Both the position numbers and the translations under genes were made by a program. The notes below the pieces were generated by a model. The model was given only the letters and a program-made list of their open reading frames with translations, was not told the origin of the DNA and did not search any database. From assembly GCA_002104905.1 (NCBI GenBank), contig MCFE01000167.1, positions 62,001-126,000 of the forward strand: 64,000 nt of DNA, in the 5' to 3' direction. Source of the DNA: Basidiobolus meristosporus CBS 931.73 (Eukaryota; Basidiobolomycota; Basidiobolomycetes; Basidiobolales; Basidiobolaceae). Below, one piece after another: positions 10,970 to 21,140 of the stretch (its first letter is position 1; each line of letters begins with the position of its first letter).

Positions 10970-12720
10970 ATTAAACCAGCAGCCTCTACAGGAGCCCATC
11001 ACAACCATGGTTGAGAGCTTGAAACAAGAAGATAAGAAATATCAGGTTGCCAGGAGAGTGCCAGCAAGGGGTGAGCAGGCCAAACAGATGCATCAGAGCT
11101 GAATTTATCAAGGAGAAATCATAGTTCATTACAAGAAGCACTTAGATACAGTAGCAGTGAGAGACCTGGCGGTGATAAAGAAAAAGGTAAAGGGAAAAAT
11201 GTCTACCCAAGCCTGAGACAGGGAGGCATGCAAAAAAAACTGCAGTTCTTGCCAATTAATGCCACATGCATGGACAGACTGATTTCTGTCATAGCCAAGA
11301 AGAATCACCAACAAGAGAATGGCTGTTTTTACAAGAGTTGGAATTACAGCCAGCTGAGCTACACTCCAGCAAGATAGATGAGTTTGCAGAAAAAAGAAAT
11401 TTGTCTACCACAGCCTCCACATCCTCCCTTGCTGACAGAGTGGAAATCCCACTGACAGACAAGGCTATAATATCAAGAACTCAAAAGACTATAACCATGC
11501 CTTCAGTGGAACTTTGGAACATTAATAGGCATACCAAGAGGTTGCTGCACTTCTTCAAGAGCAATGCTTAAGAAAATGCACTTGAATATTGCAAGGATTT
11601 ATTGCAAAGACTGGCAGATAAGGTGCTAGACCTTGCAGTGCCAGCTGAAGATCAGGGCATGTGGGAACCAGTGAATTGACAGTGGCATAAAGTCATTGGG
11701 TTCCTGCCAAAATTGTGGAAACAGAGTGTTACAGCAGAAATACTTTTTGGGTGGTGGGTTTTAATGGATTACTTGTTCAGTGTGGGGTTGTGCTTAGTGT
11801 TAGTGTAAGGTATAGGCACTTGCATAGGTCAATACAATTAGCAATTGAGGTACATCTAAAGTTTCAACAGAAATGAATCAATTTGTATGCATGAAAAGTA
11901 AGAGAAATGGTTGAGTCAGGAAGTCAGGAGTGTGAAAAAGAGGCAATAGCCAATCAATGCACACAAACATAGGAGGTAATAGAGTGTCTGGAATCAGAAA
12001 GTGGGCAAATTGGCAGGGAACCAATCAAAAGCCACTTATAAAATGTTGTGATGAAAAATTTTGATCAAGTTTTTTGTGAAATCTAGGGTGCAATTATTTT
12101 TCAACAGTCTCTGGATGTTATGAATAGACACAAGGCAGGAGAGTAGAGCTAGGCAAGGCAGGACCAGGAAAGGACTTAGGTGTGGATCAACAAGGCAAGG
12201 CAAGGCTGTTTACTCAAGACCTGTGCTTATTAGATGAGGAATACATAAGGGGGGATAAGACTCTATATACTTTGTGACAATATGGATGCCAAGATATATT
12301 GGCTAATACTGATGGGGTTCTGAGGTGAGGCACAGTAAGTGTGCCAAGATAGAATATACTAAAGAACAGACCTGAATATCACACAGAGATATGTCAGGGG
12401 TCAGCTGATCTTCTGACTAGGTCATGTGAAATGTAGTTACTGTATATGGCCTGGGACTGCATGAATTCTAGTGGGAAGTTTCCATAGAATGTTCCATTGT
12501 ATAATGTTGACTTGAAGCTTTCAAGAAGTTGCTAGAATGTAGTAAAACTTTCTAGAAGGAGCTGGGATTTCTTCACTGACTTGATTTGGCTAGATAATTG
12601 GAGACCAGGGATGTCATGTAATCATGACACTAGATGGTGTCCAGATGGGATCAGTACCTCTTAGGCATGGGACTTTAACTTTGTGATGGCCTTTTGATGT
12701 GAACATTACAATAATCTCTA
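10970..12720 (+). mobile_element. Repeat family R, copy R2, interrupted by a solo LTR
   Basis: It aligns with R1 over its whole length. In the C-terminal frame it has an early stop after the residues matching FFKSNA and another stop at the WEPVN motif, so the copy is dead. The segment 12,116-12,629 is a later insertion. Removing it restores continuity with the other copies around ggtgtccagatgggatc. Confidence 0.65.
12116..12629. mobile_element. Solo LTR of a second retroelement family
   Basis: 514 bp beginning tgttatga and ending tcatgaca, an 8-bp inverted pair with one mismatch that has the TG...CA form of LTR ends. It is flanked by ctgga (12,111-12,115) and ctaga (12,630-12,634), a 5-bp target duplication with one mismatch. 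The empty site can be inferred from the other R copies and agrees. It contains ctctatatac and purine-rich ggcaaggcaagg. The terminal sequence suits Ty3/gypsy-type elements, but no coding region is present to prove that. Confidence 0.75.
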
Positions 12721-13084
12721 ATAGGAAGAGCCACAAGCCTATCAAGGGAATAATATTCAGCTACAATCCCCAACTTAGTTGGTGTCTTAACAACAATGTG
12801 TGCTGTGCTCAGCATTCATTGAGATGGCAATGTACTAAAGCTTCCACAGTCAAAACAACTGTATACTCCACCAGCAAGGACTTGATAAGAATGCAGCTGT
12901 GGTCAATGGATACAAAGACAGAAAAGATCTTTGCCTGCACAGGAACAAACTTGAGAAAGAATCAAATATAATATAAGATACCTACTCTGAGTATTCCTCA
13001 CAAGTAGTACCTCCAAGGTCAGTTGGCTTTCAGCCTGGTTTCCTGGGACTGTCCTATGGTCTGGGATTGGAAGTACACATAGCA

Positions 13085-13440
13085 GCAGGTAGCAGTAATC
13101 AAACTAATCAACAAATTGGTATATTGATAAAAGGGACAATAGTTTATTGTTGATAGATTGCCTCCCTTGTATACTTTTCTTACTGGCTAAGTGATTACTA
13201 ATCATAGTGCACCAGAAGGTTTCAGATACAATAGAAATCTTAATAATATCAGACTGAGCTGAGAGAGTTCTAAGTAGATGCCAGAAGGTTTGAAGCAGCA
13301 CAGCACAGCCAACCAATCAGGCATCAGAGTTCTGGAACCTGTGTAACATACATATATTAAATATGGAATGAAAATGGTAGGGATGGTGACACAGCTTGCC
13401 TAATATAGAAGCACGTACTTCTAGTAATCTTACATAAAGT
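13085..13440. repeat. Dispersed repeat S, copy 2
   Basis: Same repeat as 480-900, with shared words aagtgattactaatca, gccaaccaatcaggcat and gaacctgtgtaacata. No coding potential is supported. Confidence 0.5.
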
Positions 13441-13463
13441 GAAGGATTACCTGTGCAAAAAGT

Positions 13464-13812
13464 TGTTGTAAGAGTCTTGGAGACACTGGAAGTGATTGGG
13501 AGGACAAGTAGATTATGTGGTTTTCACTCAATGATTTATTGAATGTAAAAGTAGTATTTATACTTTTACATGGTCTTGGCACTACAGGCATGTAGAATAG
13601 GTTATGGAAGGTCCCAAGAACATGTGTGCAAAGTTTGGGGCTGTTTGGACAACTTTGAGAATTTTCATATTCTGGCTACCTGGTATTTTGGTGAAAATAT
13701 TCCAAGTAAATCCCAACAAGGAATTTGGTCAGTATTCTCTAGGATCTGAGGATAATAATCTAAGTGACTAAGTTAGGTGAATATTTAGGTGGAATTACAA
13801 ATTCTTACAACA
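13464..13812 (-). repeat. Solo LTR of the copia family
   Basis: It runs from tgttgtaagagtcttggag to attcttacaaca on the plus strand, so it lies in minus orientation. Its length of 349 bp equals the full LTR. Flanks aaagt and aaaat may be a 5-bp target duplication with one change. There is no internal sequence on either side, as expected after LTR-LTR recombination. Confidence 0.85.
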
Positions 13813-13984
13813 AAAATAAGCAGGTATCATAGGTAGTTAGCTTATGGGATATTACTGATCAGATAAGACAAATGGCATAAAACTAAAATTAGGGTGGTAG
13901 AGAAATAGGGAAGTAGAAAATAAGGAGATGGGCACATCTCTCAGTGGGTGTCAATGTGACCCCACTACAGCATGAGGAAAAAGC

Positions 13985-15265
13985 TGCAGTTCTCACCAAT
14001 TAATGCCATCAGCACAGAATAGGCTGAATCCTATCATAGCCAAGAAGATTACCAACAAGACAAAAGCTGCTTTGTCAAGAGTTGGAAGTCAGATAGTTGA
14101 GCTACACTCCAGTGAGGTAGTTGAGTTTGCAGGGAACAGCAATTTGTCTACCTCTGCCTCCACATCCTCCACTGTAGACAGAGTGGAGATCTCACTGACA
14201 AACAAAGCTACAATAACAACAAGAAATCAAAAGACTATCACAATGCCAACAGTGAAGTTTTGGAACATTAATAGGCACACCAAGAGGTTGCTGCACATCT
14301 TCAACAGCAGTGCACAAGAAAATGAACTGAAATATTGCAGGAATATATTGTAAAGACTAGCAGATGAGGTGCTTGACCTTACAGTAACAGCTGAAGACCA
14401 GGACTTCTTGGAGCCAGTGAATGAAAAGTGGCATAAAGCCATATGGTTCCTGCTGAAGTCATAGAACAAGGGTGTTACAGCAGAAATATTAATTGAATGC
14501 TGGATTTTAATGGAGTTACTTGTTGAGTTTGGGGTTAAGCTTAACATTAGTGTTGGGTATGGGTACTTGTATAGGTCAATACAATTGGCAATTGAGGTAC
14601 ATCTAAAGTTTCAACAGATATGAATTGATTTGAATGCATGAAAAGTTAGTTAATTGGTTGAGTCAGGTAGTAAGGTGTGTGAAAAAGAGGCAATAGCCAA
14701 TCAGTTTACACAAACATAGGAGGTGATCAAGTGTCATGGATCAGAAAGTGAGAGAATTCCCTATGAAAAAAAATTAATAGAAGGCCAGCATAATACCATC
14801 ATCATATTAGCTGAATTCCAAGCTCCTCAAAACTGACAGTTGTCAATATCTCAGGTACTAGCTACTGAGCAGACTAGCAAATGTATTCTCCAGGAGGAGA
14901 CTAGGCCAACTAGCATCTATGCCAAATTTGGCAACTAGCTGACCACTACTTCCATCAAAAATTGCAACTGAAAATTTGAACAAAAACTACTATCTCAAAC
15001 CAGCAAAATATCATCACATCACCATCAGATTACCAGCAGAAAATCAGATGATTTCCAAGTGTGAGACTTTGCATAGGGAATTGGCAGAGGACCAATCAAA
15101 AGCCACTTATGTTTTGTTGTGATAAAAAATTTGATCAAGTTTTTTGTGAAATCTAGGGTGCCAATATTTCTCAATGGTCTTTGCATAGGGTCCTGGCAGG
15201 ATCAATACCTCTAAGTCACAGGACTTTAATTTTGTGAAGCATTTTGATGGGATCTTAACATTACC
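13985..15265 (+). mobile_element. Repeat family R, copy R3, interrupted by a TIR element
   Basis: The copy starts near aaaaagctgcagttctcacc and ends near ggatcttaacattacc. The coding-like frame 14,003-14,353 matches R1, R2 and R4, and stops and frameshifts break the rest. Bases 14,759-15,078 are an insertion absent from the other copies. Confidence 0.65.
14759..15078. mobile_element. 320-bp non-autonomous TIR element (MITE-like)
   Basis: The ends are inverted repeats: it begins ccctatgaaaa and ends tttgcataggg, 10 of 11 bases paired. It is flanked on both sides by aatt (14,755-14,758 and 15,079-15,082). The other R copies read gagaattagcagag or similar with no insert, which supports a real insertion. 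It has no open frame of note. The superfamily is not assigned. Confidence 0.65.
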
Positions 15266-15842
15266 TTTCACAAGGATAAAGGTAAAGAGATAAAAGTCTA
15301 CCCAAGCCAGTGACAGGGAAGTGTGAGAAAAAAGCTGCAGTTCTCATCAATTAATGCTGTCAGCCCAGAACAGGCTGAATCTCATTATAGCCAAGAAGAA
15401 TTATCAGCAAGAAAACAACTATTTTCTCAAGAGTTAGAAGTGCAGCCAGTTGAGCTACACACCAGTGAGGAAGATGAGTTTGCAGAGAAAAGCAATTTGT
15501 CTACCACTGCCTCCAGGTCTTCCATTCAAGACAGAGTGGGGATCCCAGTGACAGACAAAGCAACAACAAGAACTCAAAGGACTGTCACAATGCCTACAGT
15601 GGAGTTTTGAAACATTAATAGGAACACAAAGAGGTTGCAACACTTCCTCAAGAGCAGTGCTCAAGAAAACACACTAGAATATTGTAAGGATTTAATGTAA
15701 AGACTGGCAGATGAGGTACTAGACCTTGCAGTGCTGGCTGAAGACCAGGACATGTGGGAACCAGTGAATGAACAGTGGCATAAAGCCATAGGGTTCCTCT
15801 CAAAGTCATGGAAAAAGGGCATTAAAGCAGAGATACTTATTA

Positions 15843-16574
15843 GACTTGTTCTGTTGGATAGTGCCACATTGAGCCATGAGTGCCAAATGATGCCATAGTG
15901 TGCCAGAGAGGCCAAGTGAACCTATACTTGGCCACAGAGTGTGAAAAATGGTTCTGCATCTCCATGCAAAGCAGCCCCTGTGTTTCACCTATGATGGAGG
16001 AGAAAACCAATTTTTTGATGTTTTTTTGTGGATCAATGTTGTGCAGGATGTGTAAGAGCACAAAAGGATTGAAGTCATGCATCAGGTGCTCAATGCCCAT
16101 GGCACTCTGAATCTAGCTCCTGTGGCTTGTAACATGTCACAAAAATGCATGGCACTATCTTGGTCCACTGGTACTATCTGGCACTATATTTAATTATTTG
16201 CCCTAAAGTAAGATCCATACAAAGCATTTATAGTGCCAGATAGTACCAGTGGACCAAGATAGTGCCATGCATTTTTGTGACATGTTACAAGCCACAGGAG
16301 CTAGATTCAGAGTGCCATGGGTATTGAGCACCTAATGCATGACTTCAATCCTTTTATGCTCTTACACATACAGCACAAAACTGACCTAAAAAAAAAGGTC
16401 AAAAAATGGATTTTCTCCAACACAATGGGTGAAACACAGGGGCAGCTTTGCATGAAGATGCAGAGCTATGTATCACACTCTGTGGCCAAGTATAGGCTCA
16501 CTTGGCCTCTCTGGCACACTAGGGCATTATTTGGCACTCATGGCTCAATGTGGCACTATACAACGGAACAAGTC
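15843..16574. mobile_element. Fold-back element with ~345-bp inverted arms
   Basis: The left arm 15,843-16,188 and right arm 16,229-16,574 are near-perfect reverse complements around a 40-base AT-rich spacer. The outer ends are gacttgttc and gaacaagtc. The innermost 40 bases of the arms pair exactly. Insertion in R4 is shown by the other copies, which read straight through (ttattg..tggattttaatgg). A ta lies at both outer borders and may be the target duplication. It has no credible coding sequence; open frames inside mirror each other because of the palindrome. Confidence 0.8.
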
Positions 16575-16804
16575 TATTGAATGGTGGATTTTAATGGAGT
16601 TACTTGTTGGGTGTGGGGTTGAGCTTAATGTCAGTGTTGGGTATAGCAACTTTTACAGGTCAATTCAATTGGTAATTTGGGTACAACTGAAGTTTTAATG
16701 GATATAAATCATGGTAAGAGAATTAGCTTAGTCAGGAAGTATGGAGTGTGAAAAAGAGGCAATAGCCAATCAATGTAGACAAATGTAGGAGGTGATTGAG
16801 TATG

Positions 16805-17153
16805 TGTTGTAAAAATTCGTATTTTCCACCTAAATATTCACCTAACTTAGTCACTTAGATCATCACCTTCAAATCCTAGAGAATACTGACCAAATTCCTT
16901 GTCGGGACTTACTTAGAATATTTTCACCAAAATACCAGGTACCCAGAACATGAAATTCTCAAAGTTGTCCAAACAGCCCCAAACTTTGCACACATGTTCT
17001 TGGGACCTTCCTTAACCTATTCTATGTGTTTGTAATGCCAAGACCATGTAAAAGTATAAATACTACTTTTACATTCAATAAATCATTAAGTGAAAACTAC
17101 ATAATCTACTTGTTCTCCAAATCACTTCCAATATCTCCAAGACTCTTACAACA
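16805..17153 (+). repeat. 5' LTR of the intact copia element
   Basis: 349 bp, from tgttgtaaaaattcg to gactcttacaaca. It differs from the 3' LTR only by c instead of t in cgggacttac and by one missing a in acatgaaattctc. It includes the TATA hairpin and the AATAAA motif that define the likely U3/R region. Confidence 0.95.
17046..17074 (+). promoter_or_regulatory. LTR promoter: TATAAATA in the loop of a perfect hairpin
   Basis: TATAAATA lies at 17,055-17,062. It sits between atgtaaaagt (17,046-17,055) and its exact reverse complement acttttacat (17,065-17,074). AATAAA follows at 17,077-17,082. The same arrangement is kept in the 3' LTR and in the decayed copy at 6,030-6,065. Transcription starting after this TATA excludes the upstream in-frame ATGs at 17,026 and 17,035. 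Confidence 0.7.
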
Positions 17154-17165
17154 GGTTATGAGCCC
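17154..17165 (+). other. Minus-strand primer-binding site (half-tRNA-iMet type)
   Basis: Immediately after the LTR, ggttatgagccc is the exact complement of gggctcataacc, the anticodon stem-loop of fungal initiator tRNA-Met. Drosophila copia and yeast Ty5 are known to prime from the same internal region of the tRNA rather than its 3' end. The atg inside this site (17,158) pairs with the tRNA's CAU anticodon and is also the likely gag start codon. Confidence 0.75.
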
Positions 17166-20100
17166 CAAGCTGTCACTCTCTGCAATGTCTACTACTGCTA
17201 TTACTGGAATTTTTCCCTCTGCTGAAAAGTTGGATGGATCTAACTACCAAGTGTGGAAGGTGAAGATGAAGATGCTGCTACAAGAAAGAGGCCTTTGGGA
17301 TATTGTCATGGGAGAAGAATGCCCTCCTAAAAACGTGGGAGAGGAAGCCTTAAAGTACCAGAAGAAAGAACAAAGTGCCTTTAACTGCATTTGCCTTAAT
17401 GTCAAGGACAAATTGCTAATTCAATGCTCAAGAGCAAAAACGGCAAAGAATGCCTGGAAGGCATTAGAAGACACCTACCAGTCATGTTCAGCTGCCAAGA
17501 AAATGTATCTGAGAAGAAAATTCTTTACTACAAAGATGCTGCCAGGAGAAGAAATGAAAAATCTAATTAACAGAATTACCCTGCTGGTAGATGAGATGGA
17601 ATCTGTGGGCGTACCAACTACTGATGAGGATGTGATAGTTACCATCCTGAATAGCCTGACAGACGAGTTTCAGGGCCTTGTATCAGCCCTAGAGTCCAGA
17701 ACTGAAGATTTGACCTTAAATTACGTATATGGAAGGCTCCTGGATGAAGAATTAAGAAAATCAAGCGCCAATAAGAAGGAAGAAGAAAATGCTTTAATAA
17801 GCAATGATAACCAACAAAGGAGGTACCCAAGACCCTACAAAGGCAACAACAACCTATTTTGCAACTACTGCAAAAGGAAAGGACACACATCAGACCGGTG
17901 TTTCAAAAAGAGAGATTATCAGCAAAAGAAGCCTGAATATGGAAATGCTGCAACAACTGAAGATAGACTATTCATATCTGCACTAAATATGACCACAAAC
18001 AAGGATTCTCAGACGTGGTATATTGACTCTGGAGCTTCTCAACACTTTACACACCAAAAAGAACTTTTTACCCAATATCAAGAAATTCCAATTAAGAAGG
18101 TTTTCATGGGTGACAATAGAACACTTGATGCAGTGGGAGAAGGAACTATCCAAGTAAACCTTAGAAGCAGTGAAGGAAGCCATACACTGACCTTTAAAGA
18201 AGTACTCTATGTACCAGAAATAGCCAAGAACCTACTCTCTGTAAGCAAGGCCACAGCAGAAGGACTCAGTTTCAGTTTTGACAATTCTGGATGCAGGATC
18301 ACTGATCAAAATGGTGCTCATATTGCTTCGGGCATCAGAGATCAGAATCTATACAAGTTGACTTATATTCCATCATATTTGGAAGCCAATATAAGTAACT
18401 TAAATGAAGAAACACCAATGCTTTGGCACAGGAGATTTGGACACATCAATTTTGATTATTTGCGCAAAATGATCAAAGATCAGCTAATTTCTGGAGTGAA
18501 AATTGATCCCCCAGCTAATTTGGAGCACTGTGAAGCCTGCATATATGGGAAACAAGCCAGACAACCGTTCAAGAGCTCTGGGTTAATCAAAACTAAGAAA
18601 AAATTAGATCTAATTCACTCAGATCTGTGTGGACCTATGCAAAATTTATCCTTAGGCGGGATGAAGTATTTAATCACTTTTATTGATGATTATACAAGAT
18701 ACACATGGGTCTACTTCATGGAGAGAAAGGAAGAAGCTCTGTCTAAGCTCAGGGAGTTTAAAGCCATGGTGGAGAGAGAAACTGGTGAAAAAATCAAGAA
18801 AATACGCTCTGACAATGGTGGAGAATATACCTCAAAACTCTTCATCCACTTCTGCAAAATTCATTGGATAAAGCAAGAGACTACTGTACCATACTCCCCA
18901 CAGCAAAATGGAGTAGCAGAACAAGCTAACAGATCAATAATTGATATGGCAAGATCTATGATCCATGATCAAAAATTATCCTATGATTTTTGGGCGGAAT
19001 CAGTTGCCACTGCTGTATATCTTAAAAATAGGAGTTATAACAGAATACTTCGTGATTCTACTCCATTTGAAGCATGGTATGGATACAGACCAAGTGCAGA
19101 ACATCTAAGAATATTTGGGTGTACAGCATATGCCAAAAAACTGGCCGGAAATCAGTCAAAATTTGAGCCAAAAAGTGTAAAATGCATATTTTTGGGCTAC
19201 TGCAATGAGAGTAAGGCATACAGACTCTACAATACCGAAGCAAAGAAGCTGATCAAGTCCAGGGATGTGTTGTTTGATGAAAATTCAAAATTTTCACAAA
19301 AAATGACATCAGATGATGACGGAAATTTGATCTCAAGTCCACCAATTGTCAGGATTGAATCAGAGCAAAACAATGAAAATTTTTTCACTCCAGAGGACTC
19401 TACAACCGTGGTTCAGCCAGAATCAGTGCCCAGGAATATCCCAGAAGTGATCATTCCAGTATCAAATGCCCGGAGATCCAATCGGACAAGAAATAGCCCA
19501 AATTACTATATCAATGAGGGTACAAACTTAGCCTATGCCTATTCAGTCCATGTTGATGAACCCCAGACTGTAAAAGAGGCCCTAAATAGCCCTCAGACAA
19601 AGTTTTGGAGATCTGCAATGACTGAGGAATATCAGGCACTGATGGAAAATCAAACTTGGGACTTAGTCAAATTACCAATCAACCGAATATCAATTGGATG
19701 CAGATGGGTCTTCAAGACAAAATACAAGGCTGATGGTACAATTGAAAGATACAAAGCAAGACTTGTAGCCAAAGGATACTCTCAAACAAAAGGACTTGAC
19801 TATACTGAGACCTTTGCACCGGTAGCCAAGTTTAATTCCATCAGATTAATATTGGCTATTGCAGCCAAATATAAGTTTTTTATTCATCAAATGGATGTAA
19901 AAACTGCATTTTTGAATGGAGAACTTGATGAGGACGTGTATATGGACCAGCCTGATGGGTTTGTTGACCAAGATAACCCCCATTTGGTCTGCAAGCTTAA
20001 AAAGTCACTATATGGTCTCAAACAATCACCGAGAGCCTGGAGTTGCAAGATAGATTCTTATTTGGAATCTTTGAGTTTCAAAAGGAGTAATGCTGACTAT

Positions 20101-21129
20101 AGTATATACTATAAGCCAGATAGAGCAAATCCAGTTCTATTAGCTCTATATGTGGATGATCTTATTATAGCCGCCAATAACCTAGAAACATTGGAAGAGA
20201 CTAAATCCAGCCTATCTAAGGAGTTCAAGATGTCCAATCTAGGAGAACTTAGTTACTACTTAGGGATTAAGTTCTCCATAGACAGAAGTACCCAGACTAT
20301 TACCCTAAGTCAATCCAAGTATATTCAAGATATACTAAAGAAGTACAAAATGGAAGACTGTAAACCGGCAGCTACCCCAATGGAGACAAACCTTAACTTG
20401 GTCAAAACTCAACCAAATCAAGAGAGCTTGGTGCCATCTGAAAGCCCTGACTTTCCTTATCAATCTATGGTCGGCAGTCTGATGTATATCATGCTTGGAA
20501 CACGTCCAGATATCTCATATTCAGTGGGAGTTGTCAGCCAACATAATCAGAATTATGGATCTGATCATATTGCAGCAGTTAAGCGGATTTTTAGATACCT
20601 AAAAGGAACTGCTGATATCTGCTTAAGATACACTTATAAGGATTCAGAACAGGATCTTGTGGGATACTCTGATGCTGATTGGGGACGAAATTTAGAAGAC
20701 AGAAGATCCACCACAGGATACACCTTTCTTTACTGTAAAGGAGCCATTTCATGGAATTCAAGAAAACAACCAACCGTAGCACTTTCTACTACAGAGGCAG
20801 AGTATATGGCAGCCTGTGAAGCTACAAAAGAAGCAATGTGGTTAAGAAAGCTCTTTACAGATTTAGGCCTATGTCAAAAAACGCCTATTACTTTATTTCA
20901 AGATAATCAAGGATGTATACAATTAGGTAGAAATCCAACTTTTCATGCTAGAACCAAGCACATAGATATTAGACATCATTTCATACGTGAAGCTATAGAG
21001 AATAACTTAGTTAGCTTAGTTTACTGTCCTACAGATGAAATGATTGCAGACATATTTACCAAACCATTAGCTAGAGACAAGTTTGAATATTTTAGGTCAA
21101 AATTAGGACTAGTCAGTATGAACATTTAG
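17158..21129 (+). CDS. Gag-Pol polyprotein of the intact copia element
   Basis: One uninterrupted frame of 1,323 codons. In order it shows: a UBN2-type Gag (LDGSNYQVWKVKMK near residues 25-40); a CCHC zinc knuckle CNYCKRKGHTSDRC (about 245); an aspartic protease WYIDSGASQHF (about 285); the integrase zinc region HRRFGHIN...CEAC; the integrase core with D in HSDLCGP, D in SDNGGEY and E in NGVAEQANR; reverse transcriptase with LYVDDLIIAAN; and RNase H with SDADWG, TEAEYMA and DNQGC. The start at 17,158 is chosen because it is the first ATG after the LTR TATA box; the frame is open further upstream through the LTR. Gag and Pol share one frame, as in copia and Ty5, without a frameshift signal. 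No catalytic residue appears lost. Confidence 0.97.
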   Translation: MSPKLSLSAMSTTAITGIFPSAEKLDGSNYQVWKVKMKMLLQERGLWDIVMGEECPPKNVGEEALKYQKKEQSAFNCICLNVKDKLLIQCSRAKTAKNAWKALEDTYQSCSAAKKMYLRRKFFTTKMLPGEEMKNLINRITLLVDEMESVGVPTTDEDVIVTILNSLTDEFQGLVSALESRTEDLTLNYVYGRLLDEELRKSSANKKEEENALISNDNQQRRYPRPYKGNNNLFCNYCKRKGHTSDRCFKKRDYQQKKPEYGNAATTEDRLFISALNMTTNKDSQTWYIDSGASQHFTHQKELFTQYQEIPIKKVFMGDNRTLDAVGEGTIQVNLRSSEGSHTLTFKEVLYVPEIAKNLLSVSKATAEGLSFSFDNSGCRITDQNGAHIASGIRDQNLYKLTYIPSYLEANISNLNEETPMLWHRRFGHINFDYLRKMIKDQLISGVKIDPPANLEHCEACIYGKQARQPFKSSGLIKTKKKLDLIHSDLCGPMQNLSLGGMKYLITFIDDYTRYTWVYFMERKEEALSKLREFKAMVERETGEKIKKIRSDNGGEYTSKLFIHFCKIHWIKQETTVPYSPQQNGVAEQANRSIIDMARSMIHDQKLSYDFWAESVATAVYLKNRSYNRILRDSTPFEAWYGYRPSAEHLRIFGCTAYAKKLAGNQSKFEPKSVKCIFLGYCNESKAYRLYNTEAKKLIKSRDVLFDENSKFSQKMTSDDDGNLISSPPIVRIESEQNNENFFTPEDSTTVVQPESVPRNIPEVIIPVSNARRSNRTRNSPNYYINEGTNLAYAYSVHVDEPQTVKEALNSPQTKFWRSAMTEEYQALMENQTWDLVKLPINRISIGCRWVFKTKYKADGTIERYKARLVAKGYSQTKGLDYTETFAPVAKFNSIRLILAIAAKYKFFIHQMDVKTAFLNGELDEDVYMDQPDGFVDQDNPHLVCKLKKSLYGLKQSPRAWSCKIDSYLESLSFKRSNADYSIYYKPDRANPVLLALYVDDLIIAANNLETLEETKSSLSKEFKMSNLGELSYYLGIKFSIDRSTQTITLSQSKYIQDILKKYKMEDCKPAATPMETNLNLVKTQPNQESLVPSESPDFPYQSMVGSLMYIMLGTRPDISYSVGVVSQHNQNYGSDHIAAVKRIFRYLKGTADICLRYTYKDSEQDLVGYSDADWGRNLEDRRSTTGYTFLYCKGAISWNSRKQPTVALSTTEAEYMAACEATKEAMWLRKLFTDLGLCQKTPITLFQDNQGCIQLGRNPTFHARTKHIDIRHHFIREAIENNLVSLVYCPTDEMIADIFTKPLARDKFEYFRSKLGLVSMNI

Positions 21130-21140
21130 CTGAGTGGGAG
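21129..21140 (+). other. Polypurine tract
   Basis: ctgagtgggag directly precedes the 3' LTR, the place where plus-strand priming occurs in LTR retrotransposons. It is short but mostly purine, and the decayed and truncated copies keep similar sequence. Confidence 0.55.

Noticed and set aside
17026-17157. Longer gag start inside the 5' LTR
   Set aside because: The upstream ATGs at 17,026 and 17,035 lie before the LTR TATA box and would not be in the mRNA.
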